Shown here piece by piece: positions 13,284 to 23,201 of a DNA stretch of 44,301 bases; position 1 is the first letter of the stretch; every line of letters starts with the position of its first letter. The stretch is taken from the NCBI GenBank assembly GCA_017625695.1, contig JAGAKI010000030.1:1-44301 (forward strand). The letters are read 5' to 3'. The DNA comes from Clostridia bacterium. Lineage in GTDB: Bacteria > Bacillota > Clostridia > UMGS1840. The position numbers and the translations under genes are program-made. The notes below the pieces were generated by a model, which saw nothing but the letters and a program-made list of their open reading frames with translations, had not been told where the DNA came from and made no database searches.

Positions 13284-16200
13284 ATGAATCACATCAATGA
13301 TTTTTTCATATCTCACCTGAGCGAAGATGGCGTTCTTGCCAATGCTCTGGCAGACTTGCTGCATACCATCAATCCCGACTGGCGGGTGTTTTTGGATTGC
13401 AGTGAAGAGCATCCTTTGGAGTCTCATGAGGATTGGTGTGCCCGTATGCTTCAGGAAGTGGCGTATTCCCGCTACCTTATTTTTGTGGCTTCCTCTGCGG
13501 AATATTTAAAAGACGGCAATGGCTGGCTCTATGAAGAGGTTTCCGCTTTTCAGAAATTGAAAGCTACCCGAAACCGACGGAATGCGGGAGACAGAACCTT
13601 AGGCTATTTTGGGATTTTGTTCGGAAAAATTGACTTTGAGCGGGAATTGTATTCTCATCCCAAATTAGGCAGTGACTACCGCAGAATCTATGACCAGCCG
13701 GAGCATCTGGTGTTAGAGGAAGGCGATACCATTTCTTCTGCGGCAGAGCGTATCCGAAACAAGATCAGAATTCTGACCGAATCTTCCGATTTGGGAACTG
13801 CGGCGGAACTTCTGGACAAGACCCGTCAGTTTGCGGAAGAAAAAAGACAGCAAGACCCTATGTTTGACGGGGCAGCTATTTGCGATGAGCTGTTACCCTT
13901 TTTAAAGGATGAGGACCATCGTCTGCTTCAGTTTTCTGATGTTTGCGATGCCATAGCGCATGGACACGTTGCCATTTTGGGCAACGAAGGGGGAAGCGGA
14001 AAAACTACTTTACTGACCAAACTGTTTTATCACTTTTCAGACAGCATCAATCTGAAACGAAATGGACCTTCTGACTGGATTCCCTTTTATGTGGATGCCA
14101 AAAACCTGGCAGCGGATAACTATTTGATTTTGCGGTATCTTGCCCGTCATTTATACGGAGACCGTACCGCTATGACCGACCGTTTTACCGGGGAGTCCAT
14201 TGGTGTTTTGGACCGTGAGTTTTCCATGGAAACCGAAAGCCCCAGATATCTTTTGTTAATTGACGGCTATAATGAAATTCCCCAGTTTTCTCTGGAGCTG
14301 TTTAACCGGGAATTGGAAGAATTTCTGCCCGGTGGTCGATACAAAAATGTCAGGGTAGTGATTGCAGGACGATATCTCAACGAAAACCTACTCCCCGAAC
14401 ATTTTTATACCCTGCGTCTGAATGAATTAAAAGAAGAAGTTATTATTGAATATCTTTCTGCCAACGGAGTCAATGTTCAGAAGTTAAGCCCGGCACTTTC
14501 CAAAATTCTGTCCATCCCTATGTATTTAAGACTGTATGCACAGACTGCGGCAGACCGTCAGATTCAGACTAAGGGAGAATTGCTTGGTCAGTTTGTGACC
14601 TGGCAACACGAAAAAGATACCTCCGGTGCCGAAAATGACGAACAAAAGGCACTGTTTGGCATATTGTTTCATCATCTTCTGCCCTTTGTGGCACATCGGA
14701 TGGTGATGACCGCCCAAACCCGTTCCGATTTTGTGATTACTGCACAGGAATTGGAAGACATCTTCTGTGATGTTCCCAAATTGTTTGGGGATACGGAATA
14801 TAAGCGATACTATGGAAAAGATTACCGGGACGCCTTGCGGTTGAGTCGTATGTTAGATTATGACGAGTTGGATTTATCCGATTTGGCAAGCGAATATTTT
14901 GTGCATACCTGTAAGCTGTTCCGAAAAAATGCAGAAAATGGTTACGAATTTATTCATCAGATTTACCGTGACTTTTTCTGTGCAAAATTTGTGGCAGAAG
15001 AGCTTTGCCGTGCGGCTTCTTCACAGGGGTGTCCCCATTCGCTGGAGCAAACCCGTCTGGAAGATGCGGTCAAAGAATTTGTTTGCGAACTGTTGCAGGA
15101 GGGAAGACCGTTCTTTGATGATAAAACCCTTTTGTGGGACTATTCCTGTAACGACACTTCCGTGTTGTTTCAGTTGCCTCATCTGATTCGTGCCCACCAA
15201 TGCGGGGACAACGGAATTCTGGTCTCCAATGCGGTGGAGCTGTTAAAATATGCCCGTCAGAACGATTTTTCCTCTGTGGATTTTTCGTATCTCAATCTGA
15301 CGGAGAGTAATCTGGTAACGGGAATCTTTTTCCGTCAGGACCAAAACGGCAGATATTCCGCCAATTTTCACGGAGCTACCATCCATCGGAACAATCTGTT
15401 TTCTGAGCATCATTTTGCACAGTTTCGTGGAGGTGCCGTAAAGGACGGAACCCTTGCGGTGATTGATGCCGACGGCATCTTAAAATTCTGGCAAAAAGAA
15501 GCCTATGCTATGGTTCCCAAAAAAGTGATTACCGGTGTGGATTACGAGGTTTCCCAGCTGTTGTTTTCCCGGTCAGGGGATGTGATATATGCCAGAACAG
15601 CACACGAAATTTTAGAAATTCCCATCCCGCAGGAGGCATACAGCAATGCCCGTCCCAAGCTTCTGTATGAAACCACCAAACGGCTTCGGAATATCCGCTT
15701 GGGAGAGGACGGAGAGATTTATTTTACCACTGCGTTTAACGCCTTTAACGAAAAACCTGTTTCCAATCCGGATGCACCGGATATTGTGGATTTTTATGGA
15801 CTGAATTCTGCGGCGGCAGTCAACAGTCAGCAAACCCGTCTTGCCTATGGAAATATTACCGGTTATCCCGGCTTGAAGCTGTATGATTTGAATCCCGAAA
15901 CCAAGGAATGGGAAGACCGGCGGATTGGCTTTTCCCGTCTGTTGGATTTGTTTATGAAAGAGTTTGAAGGGGCACTTCGGAAATTTAAGCTGTATATGAT
16001 ATTCCCGCATGATAATGCCCGAACCGCCAAACGGATTGAAACCCGTCGCAGCTATTTTAATCATCTGCAGCTCCGGTTTGAAAGTACCACCCACGACCAG
16101 GAGAAGGTACCGGAAAAAATTGCGGTACATGTGCTTCGTGACCTTACCGGATTCGGCATTGAGCTTCGGAACTATCAGCAGAAAAAGCTGGATTCCATTG

Positions 16201-18089
16201 TGAAAAAATATGAGGGGATTATCTTAAAAGAAAAAGCGGAAAATTTTCTTTTGTTCTTTTTGTCAGGCAGAAAAATCACGGCGTTGGATTTCAAACCCGG
16301 CACCGATACGCTGCTGGTGTCCTGTATGAATCAGTTTGTGGACGATACCTACGCTCACAGTTTGGTATTGGAATTGGATACCAATACCCTTGCGACCCGT
16401 TTTGTGACTCGTTTTTCCGGTCACTTGCAGCCACACGCCTTTTATTCCGACGGAAAAATTGTTGTCAACGGAGATGTTGCTATGACCGTTTCCGACGAGC
16501 ATAACAGTAACCTGATGAGGGTGGACTGTTATCCCAATAAAGTGGAAAAATTTCTGCATCAGAAAGGGACCGACTTTTTCTATGCCATAGCACCTCACGT
16601 GATTTACAGTTTTTCGGAAAACGGATGCTGCACAGGCAGTGTCAACAACTTTTTCCGAACCGTTGAATTGTATTTTTGTGTGGATGATCAGGAACATCCC
16701 TATCTGATTCGCCGGACGGATTATCTTCGTACCCGAAATCAGCCGGATAACCTCAAATATGTACTGGATATGGTTTCCTTGGAGTACCGAAGAATTTCCG
16801 GTCCGCTGTTTAAACGTGCCAATTTCTTAAATACGGTAGTCATTGGCGACAAATCCTTTAAAATGTGTACCGACAAGTTGACCACCTTCTGCCGGGAACT
16901 GCGGACGGATTCTTTGGAAATTTGCTATAAGCTGTTTGTCTGCGGTTGCGATTTTCGTGAGGTAAAAGGGAACATCCAAAATTCCCGTGACCTGCGTCTG
17001 CTGTCCCGCTTTGGGGGTCTGACGGAGGACTATACGGCAGAGGAATGTTTGGTATTGCCGGAGATTGGCTCGTTTGTTCCCTCCGAAGTTTTGTTTGCGG
17101 TGTTAGAAGAGGAAGAATGCCATTCCCTGTTTTCCCACGTCCCCGATACCCGCCTGACCCTTGCCAATCTTTATAAGGAAGCACAGGGCGGCGACAATAT
17201 GTATTCCATTAAAATCTGGCGCAAGATCCATATGGATTCTTATTCCAAACAGGGATTGGAAGCAGCCGACTATTCGATTCTGGAATGGGTGAACCGGCTG
17301 ATGTTTGCCACTCCGAAGATGATTACCAACTTAATTACGGCAGGCCTGATTGAAGCACCTGCAAGCTACGGAGCAGGAGAAAAGAACATCGAAAAACGGA
17401 TGTTCAAAGTTCTTCACGCTTCTTACCGGCTTCTGTGCCGGTATGTTTTCTACCATATTCCTACCAAAGTTCAGCATGGGACGATTTATACCACCTCAAA
17501 AACCTTCGGGGCAAATCTTCTGAGAAAAACCACCGATGAAGAGGTGTTTGTTCAGGAAAACTATGCGGCATTGGATACGGTGGAAACCAACCGGATTCTC
17601 AGCTTGAATCAATGGCTTTGCACCGAGCTTGCCCGCTATGGAAAACCGCCGTTCCGCTATGGACTCAGAACCCGTTTTGATGCGGCAAATCACTTTAACG
17701 GCAGAGCCAAAATTCACGGATATCTGAAATTCGGGGAACAGGCACTTTTCGCACAGTCTTTCCGTCTTGGGGATTCGGATTCCAACGAAGCGGATATTGC
17801 GGAAAAAGTGAGCAGAATGGCGTTGGTTGCCACACATTATCAGCATTTGACCCGTGACGGAATGATTCCCGAACCGCTGGAGCGTCCACCGGTGCTGGTT
17901 CTCATCGGGGAATCCTGTGAGCATTGTTTTGCCATTGCCCGTCTGGTAGAAGCGGTGGCACCCCATATCCGGAAGCTGTTTACCTATGACACGTTGCTGA
18001 CTGACCCGGAAGCTGCCGGGGACGGCAACTACTTTGAACTGGTCAGCGGGGAACCCCGGCGTGTCCGTTTATCCGATATCATTTCATAA
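13284..18089 (+). CDS. TIR-NACHT (STAND, NLR-like) protein, probable anti-phage sensor
   Basis: This is a 1601-residue protein. ATG 13284 is chosen because GGAGG (13271-13275) lies 8 bases upstream. Residues 1-~140 form a TIR domain (NDFFISHLSEDG, WRVFLDCS, YLIFVASSAEYL, WLYEEVSAF with the probable catalytic Glu at 84 or 85). A NACHT-type NTPase follows: Walker A GNEGGSGKTT (233-242, K240), Walker B YLLLIDGYNEIP (322-333), VRVVIAGRY, and the helical-domain motif FIHQIYRDFF (~556). Residues ~665-700 resemble pentapeptide repeats and ~700-1300 a degenerate beta-propeller, the likely sensor. The last ~290 residues look like a winged helix (DYSILEWVNRLMFATPKMITNLI) plus an alpha/beta domain (VLVLIGESCEHCF). 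TIR domains of this class degrade or cyclise NAD+; NACHT proteins oligomerise on sensing phage. The system seems to be one gene, next to tRNA genes. Confidence 0.9.
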   Translation: MNHINDFFISHLSEDGVLANALADLLHTINPDWRVFLDCSEEHPLESHEDWCARMLQEVAYSRYLIFVASSAEYLKDGNGWLYEEVSAFQKLKATRNRRNAGDRTLGYFGILFGKIDFERELYSHPKLGSDYRRIYDQPEHLVLEEGDTISSAAERIRNKIRILTESSDLGTAAELLDKTRQFAEEKRQQDPMFDGAAICDELLPFLKDEDHRLLQFSDVCDAIAHGHVAILGNEGGSGKTTLLTKLFYHFSDSINLKRNGPSDWIPFYVDAKNLAADNYLILRYLARHLYGDRTAMTDRFTGESIGVLDREFSMETESPRYLLLIDGYNEIPQFSLELFNRELEEFLPGGRYKNVRVVIAGRYLNENLLPEHFYTLRLNELKEEVIIEYLSANGVNVQKLSPALSKILSIPMYLRLYAQTAADRQIQTKGELLGQFVTWQHEKDTSGAENDEQKALFGILFHHLLPFVAHRMVMTAQTRSDFVITAQELEDIFCDVPKLFGDTEYKRYYGKDYRDALRLSRMLDYDELDLSDLASEYFVHTCKLFRKNAENGYEFIHQIYRDFFCAKFVAEELCRAASSQGCPHSLEQTRLEDAVKEFVCELLQEGRPFFDDKTLLWDYSCNDTSVLFQLPHLIRAHQCGDNGILVSNAVELLKYARQNDFSSVDFSYLNLTESNLVTGIFFRQDQNGRYSANFHGATIHRNNLFSEHHFAQFRGGAVKDGTLAVIDADGILKFWQKEAYAMVPKKVITGVDYEVSQLLFSRSGDVIYARTAHEILEIPIPQEAYSNARPKLLYETTKRLRNIRLGEDGEIYFTTAFNAFNEKPVSNPDAPDIVDFYGLNSAAAVNSQQTRLAYGNITGYPGLKLYDLNPETKEWEDRRIGFSRLLDLFMKEFEGALRKFKLYMIFPHDNARTAKRIETRRSYFNHLQLRFESTTHDQEKVPEKIAVHVLRDLTGFGIELRNYQQKKLDSIVKKYEGIILKEKAENFLLFFLSGRKITALDFKPGTDTLLVSCMNQFVDDTYAHSLVLELDTNTLATRFVTRFSGHLQPHAFYSDGKIVVNGDVAMTVSDEHNSNLMRVDCYPNKVEKFLHQKGTDFFYAIAPHVIYSFSENGCCTGSVNNFFRTVELYFCVDDQEHPYLIRRTDYLRTRNQPDNLKYVLDMVSLEYRRISGPLFKRANFLNTVVIGDKSFKMCTDKLTTFCRELRTDSLEICYKLFVCGCDFREVKGNIQNSRDLRLLSRFGGLTEDYTAEECLVLPEIGSFVPSEVLFAVLEEEECHSLFSHVPDTRLTLANLYKEAQGGDNMYSIKIWRKIHMDSYSKQGLEAADYSILEWVNRLMFATPKMITNLITAGLIEAPASYGAGEKNIEKRMFKVLHASYRLLCRYVFYHIPTKVQHGTIYTTSKTFGANLLRKTTDEEVFVQENYAALDTVETNRILSLNQWLCTELARYGKPPFRYGLRTRFDAANHFNGRAKIHGYLKFGEQALFAQSFRLGDSDSNEADIAEKVSRMALVATHYQHLTRDGMIPEPLERPPVLVLIGESCEHCFAIARLVEAVAPHIRKLFTYDTLLTDPEAAGDGNYFELVSGEPRRVRLSDIIS

Positions 18090-18187
18090 TTTTTGATCAA
18101 AAATCCGATTCTTTTGTTGTTTGGGTTATATCCGGCACTGTTACGGGACAGAATAATAAGACAACGTTCAGAAAAGAGAATCGGAAT

Positions 18188-19093
18188 ATGAGTGTTACAA
18201 CATTTTGGCGAGTGATGGTAAGGCTGTTTGGGGCAGCACTTTGTATGGCTGCTGTGCTGTTGGGTGTTAAAATGGCGTATTGGTATATCAATCCTGAGGA
18301 AATCATCGCCTCTGCAGGTATGGATACGGTGGTGGGCGGCAGAATCAATGTTCTGCTTCTGGCAACCGATGAAAGCGGATTGCTGACCGACACGATGATG
18401 CTTGCTTCTTGCGACAGCGACCGAAGGATGATCAATCTGATGTCCTTTCCCAGAGACACCCGTGTGAAATACGGCAAAGGCTACCAGAAGCTGAACGCCA
18501 TCTATGCATTGGGAACCGAAGGCTCCCGTCACGAAAATACCATTTCTTATATCCGTGAACTCAGTGGATTGCCTATTCACTATTATGTGGTAGTCCGTCC
18601 TGAGGGGTTCCGCAATATCATTGATACCTTAGGCGGTGTATGGATCGATGTTCCCATCCGGATGTATTACTCCGACCCGGAGCAGGACCTCTATATTGAC
18701 CTGCAGCCGGGCTTTCAGCTGTTGGACGGCAACAAAGCCGAACAGTTTACCCGATTCCGTTCCGGTTATGCCAATGCGGACCTGGGGAGAATTGAGGCTC
18801 AGCAAAATTTTGTCAAAGAATTGTTCAGGCAGAAGCTAAAACCCCAATATCTGATGCGGGCGGGAGAAATCTATCAGCAGGTGGCAAAAGATACCGATAC
18901 CAATTTTGGTGTATCGGATTTGCCTGTTTTGGTCAAGATTCTAAAAAGTCTCAAAGGGGACAGCATCCATACCTATGAAATGCCTCTTTGCACCGAAACC
19001 ATCAACGGTACTTCCTATGTGATCTGCGATGTAGAAAAAACCAAAGAGCTGATTCAAACCGTCTTTTTGGGACAGTCAGAAGAACCAAAATAA
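18188..19093 (+). CDS. LytR-CpsA-Psr (LCP) family protein
   Basis: This is a 301-residue protein with one N-terminal membrane segment (~10-30) and an extracellular LCP domain. Visible motifs are NVLLLATDESGLLTDTMML, the MSFPRDTRV core, LGGVWIDVP and FTRFRSGYANADLGRIEAQQNF with the conserved arginines. LCP proteins transfer undecaprenyl-linked glycopolymers such as teichoic or capsular polymers to peptidoglycan. It is at the short end for the family because it lacks a C-terminal extension. The ATG lies 98 bases after the TIR-NACHT gene with only a weak ribosome site, so it may have its own promoter. A strong terminator follows. Confidence 0.88.
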   Translation: MSVTTFWRVMVRLFGAALCMAAVLLGVKMAYWYINPEEIIASAGMDTVVGGRINVLLLATDESGLLTDTMMLASCDSDRRMINLMSFPRDTRVKYGKGYQKLNAIYALGTEGSRHENTISYIRELSGLPIHYYVVVRPEGFRNIIDTLGGVWIDVPIRMYYSDPEQDLYIDLQPGFQLLDGNKAEQFTRFRSGYANADLGRIEAQQNFVKELFRQKLKPQYLMRAGEIYQQVAKDTDTNFGVSDLPVLVKILKSLKGDSIHTYEMPLCTETINGTSYVICDVEKTKELIQTVFLGQSEEPK

Positions 19094-19095
19094 AG

Positions 19096-19134
19096 AAAAA
19101 GTCCTCAGAATCGTAACAGATTCGAGGACTTTTT
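19096..19134. terminator. Bidirectional intrinsic terminator
   Basis: AAAAAGTCCTC-A-GAATC (19096-19112) pairs with GATTC-GAGGACTTTTT (19119-19134) around a GTAACA loop, with A runs on the left and T runs on the right. It serves the convergent LCP (plus) and WG-repeat (minus) genes. Confidence 0.9.
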
Positions 19135-19149
19135 TGGTATTTGTTAAAC

Positions 19150-20778
19150 TCAGCCGAAAAAACCAACGATGGAATCATATTCATCGGTAATCAGATTTCC
19201 GTTGATATCCATAATGCATTTTTTGTTGTCAGCAGTTGTATGAATGAGATATCCGTCTTCATACACAATGTCATAGAATTTTCCCGTCGGAAGGTTTCCG
19301 CGTTTAGAACCGTCGGTATTGATATATCGCAGCTGTCCGTTTTCGTCTACCAGGGTGACTTTGGCAGCAAAGGGGTTTGCATTGTCTAAATATGGTTCTA
19401 CCACGTACTGTCCGTTTCGGTCGATATATCCATATTGTGCGGTGAAAAGACCGGCTTCTTCGTTGTAGCGGATCATGGAAACCAATGCCACACCGTTAGA
19501 AAAATCATCGGCATCATCAAACTGACAGGGAATCATAAGATTACCGGTTTTGTCAATGTAGCCATATTTTATGGTGTTGGAATTGCCATCCGGCTTGATT
19601 CCCACCCGTGCCAGACCTTCCGAGAAATCGGAACCCTTTGCAAACTGAGCTTCCACTGCAAATTCTCCCTTTTGGTTAATATATCCCCATTTACTGTCAT
19701 CGGGTAACGGACTTTGATCAACCGCTACCAATGCCAGACCTTCGCTGAAGTGATAGGCGTAATCAAATTGCAGAGGAATCACAACTTCTCCGTTTTTGTC
19801 GAGATAGCCGTATTTGCTGCCGCATCGGATATTGTCGCTGTTATATTGCTCGTTTTCCACCAAAGCCAACCCTTCAGAAAAAGAATGTGCATAATCAAAC
19901 TGCGGGATTACCACAAATTCTCCTTTTTGGTTAATATAACCGTACTTTCCGTCAACAGAAACAGCAGCTAAGCCTTCGCAAAAGTGATCGGCATCATCGA
20001 ATTGCGGGGGAATCACCAAGGTTCCGTTTTTGTTGATGTAACCCCATTTTCCATTGGTTTTGACAGCAGCTAAGCCTTGGGAAAATGGTTCCGCCCCGTC
20101 AAATAACTCTTCGGTGATTCGTTCCCCGGTCATATCGATATAAGAAAACCGGGGGAGTGAGTAGGGAAAATGAAGATCAGATGTTTCAACGTAGGAGTCT
20201 GTGATGACGGCTCTTTCTTCGTAAAAATTCTGAACTTCCGAAAACTGACAGGGGATCACCAGCTCTCCTTTTTTATTGACATATCCCCATTTGCCGTCTT
20301 GTTGCACCATCACTAAGCCGTTATGAAACAAGGGGTCCTCATATACGCCGTCATCCGAACCAATGGTGACGGTTCTTTTATCGCCAAACCAATCAACCGA
20401 AATACCAAAGGCTTCCGACACCCCACGAAGAGGAACCAAGGTTCTGTCATTTACGATACAAGCCGGGCTGTCCAGAGATACGGGGGTATCATTTACATAC
20501 ATAACAGCCTCATCCACCGTCAGACGGATGGTGATGTTTTCTTTGACAGCAGTTACGGTGCGGATTTCGTCCTTCCAGTCTACGTTAGCACCCAAAGCTT
20601 CAAAAATAACCCGTAAGGGAACCATTGTTCTGTCGTTGATCATTCTTGGCGGTACATCAAAGGCAATTTCCTGTCCGTTCAACAGCACCCGGATGGAATC
20701 TTCTGCCATTGCCGGGAGAGCAGAATTCATCAGCATTCCAATCAGAAAAAGCGAAACAATTTGTTTTACTTGTTTCAT
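19150..20778 (-). CDS. Secreted WG-repeat protein with copper-amine-oxidase-like N-terminal domain
   Basis: This is a 542-residue protein. ATG 20778 is chosen over an upstream in-frame start because GAAAGGAA precedes it and it opens a Sec signal peptide (MKQVKQIVSLFLIGMLMNSALPAMAE). Residues ~28-140 hold the stalk domain named after copper amine oxidase N-termini (IRVLLNGQEIAFDVPPRMIN, RTMVPLRVIFEALGANVDW, then a second half with RTLVPLRGVSEAFG). Eight WG-type repeats follow (WGYVNKKGELVIP, WGYINKNGTLVIP, YGYINQKG, YGYLDKNG, and so on; the last is degenerate). Both domain types are widespread in clostridial surface proteins and have no known enzymatic role. It lies 48 bases downstream of copA on the same strand; I see no evidence that it handles copper despite the domain name. 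Confidence 0.9.
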   Translation of the reverse strand: MKQVKQIVSLFLIGMLMNSALPAMAEDSIRVLLNGQEIAFDVPPRMINDRTMVPLRVIFEALGANVDWKDEIRTVTAVKENITIRLTVDEAVMYVNDTPVSLDSPACIVNDRTLVPLRGVSEAFGISVDWFGDKRTVTIGSDDGVYEDPLFHNGLVMVQQDGKWGYVNKKGELVIPCQFSEVQNFYEERAVITDSYVETSDLHFPYSLPRFSYIDMTGERITEELFDGAEPFSQGLAAVKTNGKWGYINKNGTLVIPPQFDDADHFCEGLAAVSVDGKYGYINQKGEFVVIPQFDYAHSFSEGLALVENEQYNSDNIRCGSKYGYLDKNGEVVIPLQFDYAYHFSEGLALVAVDQSPLPDDSKWGYINQKGEFAVEAQFAKGSDFSEGLARVGIKPDGNSNTIKYGYIDKTGNLMIPCQFDDADDFSNGVALVSMIRYNEEAGLFTAQYGYIDRNGQYVVEPYLDNANPFAAKVTLVDENGQLRYINTDGSKRGNLPTGKFYDIVYEDGYLIHTTADNKKCIMDINGNLITDEYDSIVGFFG

Positions 20779-20826
20779 TGTGCGTTCCTTTCTTCGTGAA
20801 AATTCTATCACCACGGTGGAAGGTTG

Positions 20827-22977
20827 TTATGGCTTTTTTGGAGATGCTTTTCCCAACCGCAGGGAATTGGTTACTACCGATACCGAGGACAAACTCATTG
20901 CCAATGCCCCAATCATAGGATTCATTAAAATGCCAAAAGGATATAATACACCTGCCGCCAGGGGAATTCCTAAGGTGTTGTAACAAAATGCCCAGAACAG
21001 ATTCTGACGGATGGTTTTCATTGTCTGACGGCTGAGTAAAATGGCTTCTGCCACAGATTCCGGATTGCCTTTTACCAAAATGACGTCAGCACTGTCTATG
21101 GCGATGTCGGTACCGTTTCCCAAGGCAATGCCGATATGGGCAGCCGTCAAAGCAGGGGCATCGTTAATGCCGTCACCTACCATAGCAACCGTTTTTCCTG
21201 CAGCTTTTAAAGCTTCGATTTTTTCCATTTTTTCGTGGGGACGCACCTCTGCTATCACCTGACGGATTTGGCAGACCTTTCCGATGGCATCGGCAGTTTT
21301 TCGGTTATCTCCCGTTAACATCACCGTTTCAATGCCCATTTCATTTAAGGCTTTTATCGCTTTTTTGGAGGTTTGCTTGACGGTGTCTGCCACAGCGATA
21401 AATCCTTCGTACTTGCCGTCAACCGAAACAAACAGAACGGTTTTTCCCTCGATGGAAAGGCGGTCGGAAACCGAACGGTCCGGCACTTCGATCAATGAAT
21501 CGTTTCCGATTTTGATTTCTTTGGTTTCTACAATTCCCGAGATTCCGAATCCCGTCATAGACTCAAAATTTTCAACCTGTGGCAGAGGATTATCGCCCCA
21601 TTTTTTTAAGATGGCACGGCCCAAAGGATGCTCAGAGTAAGCTTCCAGTGCTGCCGTATTTCTTAACAACTCTTCTTCTGACTGAGATACAGAATACACA
21701 TCGGTCACCACAGGTTCTCCCACGGTGAGAGTGCCGGTTTTATCAAAGACAACGGTATCAATTTTGTGTGCCGTTTCCAATGCCGTTGCATTTTTAAACA
21801 AGATTCCTTCTTTGGCAGCTTTTCCCGTTCCCACAATAATAGCGGTGGGAGTGGCAAGTCCTAAGGCACAAGGACAGGCAATCACCAAAACAGATACAAA
21901 AATATTCAGGCAGAATGCAAAATCTTTTCCTAATAATGCCCAGATGACGGCACCAAGGAGTGCAATGGAAATGACAGCTGGCACAAAATACCCCGAAATT
22001 ACGTCTGCTAACCGGGCAATGGGTGCTTTGGTGCCGGAAGCATCCTCCACCAGACGGATAATCTGAGAAATCACGGTGGTATCGCCCACCTTGGTTGCTT
22101 CGATTTTTACATAACCATTCTGATTGGTGGTTCCGCTGTATACCATGTCGCCAACTGCTTTATCCACGGGTAGACTTTCTCCCGTCAGCATACTTTCATT
22201 GACCGAGGTTTGCCCAAAGAGAATGCTTCCGTCTACGGAGAAATTTTCGCCGGGTTTTACGATTACAATATCTCCAATTTTCACTTCTTCTGCCGGGATA
22301 ACGGTTTCTTCTCCATCACGAAGTACGGTTGCGTTTTTGGGGGATAACGCCATTAAAGAACGGATAGCATCTCCCGTTTTTCCACGGGAGCGATGCTCCA
22401 AAAACCGCCCCAGTAAAATGAGCGCAATAATAACCGCTGTGCTTTCATAATATAAGTGATGGGAAAAATGAGCTTTTCCCATCCACACCATTAGGGTGCC
22501 GTAAAAGCTATAGATAAAAGAGGCTAAGGTTCCCACTGCTACCAGGCTGTCCATATTTGGGGATAAGTGAAACAGCTTGGAAAACCCGATGGTGTAGAAT
22601 TTGTAGCCAACCCCCATTACGGGTAAGGTGAGGAGCAATTGCACGGTCACATTCCAGACGGGATCGGAAATCCCCGGAAGTCCAACCATAGGCCCCATAC
22701 AAAGGTAGAACAGAGGGACGGAAAACAGCAGTGCCACCAATAATTTTTCTTTTAAAAAACTTTTTTCTTCTGCTTCTATTACTTTGTATCCGCTTTTGAC
22801 TACGATTTTTTCAATCATTTGCAGGGTAACGGTGTCTGCATCGTACCAAACCTCTGCCTGGTGGGTGGCAATATTCACATTGGCACGGATGCCCGTCTGC
22901 TTGTTCAGTTGTTTTTGTAAATATGCTGAACAGGCACCGCAGGTCATTCCGCCGATTTTTAACACAACTTTTTCCAT
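20827..22977 (-). CDS. copA: Copper-translocating P1B-type ATPase
   Basis: This is a 716-residue protein. A single N-terminal heavy-metal domain (1-~68) carries GMTCGACS (C13, C16). Eight membrane segments follow, with the TGES actuator motif (MLTGESLPV), the membrane CPC metal site ([13 protein letters not shown]), the phosphorylation site [11 protein letters not shown], the P1B-specific HP pair ([10 protein letters not shown]) and the hinge [10 protein letters not shown]. The CPC type exports Cu(I) to the outside at the cost of ATP. The protein has one metal-binding domain where many homologues have two. AAAGGAG lies 8 bases before the ATG inside a short inverted repeat. No CsoR or CopY gene or copper chaperone is adjacent, so its regulation cannot be read from this window. 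Confidence 0.95.
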   Translation of the reverse strand: MEKVVLKIGGMTCGACSAYLQKQLNKQTGIRANVNIATHQAEVWYDADTVTLQMIEKIVVKSGYKVIEAEEKSFLKEKLLVALLFSVPLFYLCMGPMVGLPGISDPVWNVTVQLLLTLPVMGVGYKFYTIGFSKLFHLSPNMDSLVAVGTLASFIYSFYGTLMVWMGKAHFSHHLYYESTAVIIALILLGRFLEHRSRGKTGDAIRSLMALSPKNATVLRDGEETVIPAEEVKIGDIVIVKPGENFSVDGSILFGQTSVNESMLTGESLPVDKAVGDMVYSGTTNQNGYVKIEATKVGDTTVISQIIRLVEDASGTKAPIARLADVISGYFVPAVISIALLGAVIWALLGKDFAFCLNIFVSVLVIACPCALGLATPTAIIVGTGKAAKEGILFKNATALETAHKIDTVVFDKTGTLTVGEPVVTDVYSVSQSEEELLRNTAALEAYSEHPLGRAILKKWGDNPLPQVENFESMTGFGISGIVETKEIKIGNDSLIEVPDRSVSDRLSIEGKTVLFVSVDGKYEGFIAVADTVKQTSKKAIKALNEMGIETVMLTGDNRKTADAIGKVCQIRQVIAEVRPHEKMEKIEALKAAGKTVAMVGDGINDAPALTAAHIGIALGNGTDIAIDSADVILVKGNPESVAEAILLSRQTMKTIRQNLFWAFCYNTLGIPLAAGVLYPFGILMNPMIGALAMSLSSVSVVTNSLRLGKASPKKP

Positions 22978-22990
22978 AGGAGGAACTCCT
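22978..22990 (-). promoter_or_regulatory. Ribosome site of copA within a small inverted repeat
   Basis: On the minus strand AGGAG-TTC-CTCCT forms a 5-bp hairpin that contains the Shine-Dalgarno sequence of copA and ends directly before the ATG. It could lower translation initiation. A 5-bp stem is short, so this may be chance. Confidence 0.4.
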
Positions 22991-23050
22991 TTCTCTAAGA
23001 ATTACAGAAATTGGCTTCCCCTCTTGCGTAAACACCGATTGCATCTTATT

Positions 23051-23121
23051 TTGTCATACTGAGAGAACAAAGAATCTCCCGTATTTTCGCGGGATTTTTC
23101 ACTTTCTCTCAGAATGATGTT
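23051..23121. repeat. Interspersed palindromic repeat (TGTCAT...CTGAGAG type)
   Basis: TCATACTGAGAGAA and TTCTCTCAGAATGA form 14-base imperfect terminal inverted arms around a central TCCCG/CGGGA hairpin. The family that starts TGTCATnCTGAG and ends CAGAATGAC is a common dispersed intergenic repeat in bacterial genomes; I recognise the pattern but only one copy is in this window. Confidence 0.7.
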
Positions 23122-23171
23122 CAAAAAAATGAACCAGTGTTTCCCGGAGCGGAAGTTTTTTTGATACAAAA

Positions 23172-23195
23172 GGAGTGACTTTTTTAAGTCACCCC
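23172..23195 (-). terminator. Terminator after dgkA
   Basis: On the minus strand GGGGTGACTT pairs with AAGTCACTCC (one mismatch) and is followed by TTTTG. It lies directly after the dgkA stop codon. A TATAAT at 23201-23206 (minus) could also contribute to a promoter for copA, but its -35 is poor. Confidence 0.65.
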
Positions 23196-23201
23196 AAGCA
23201 A

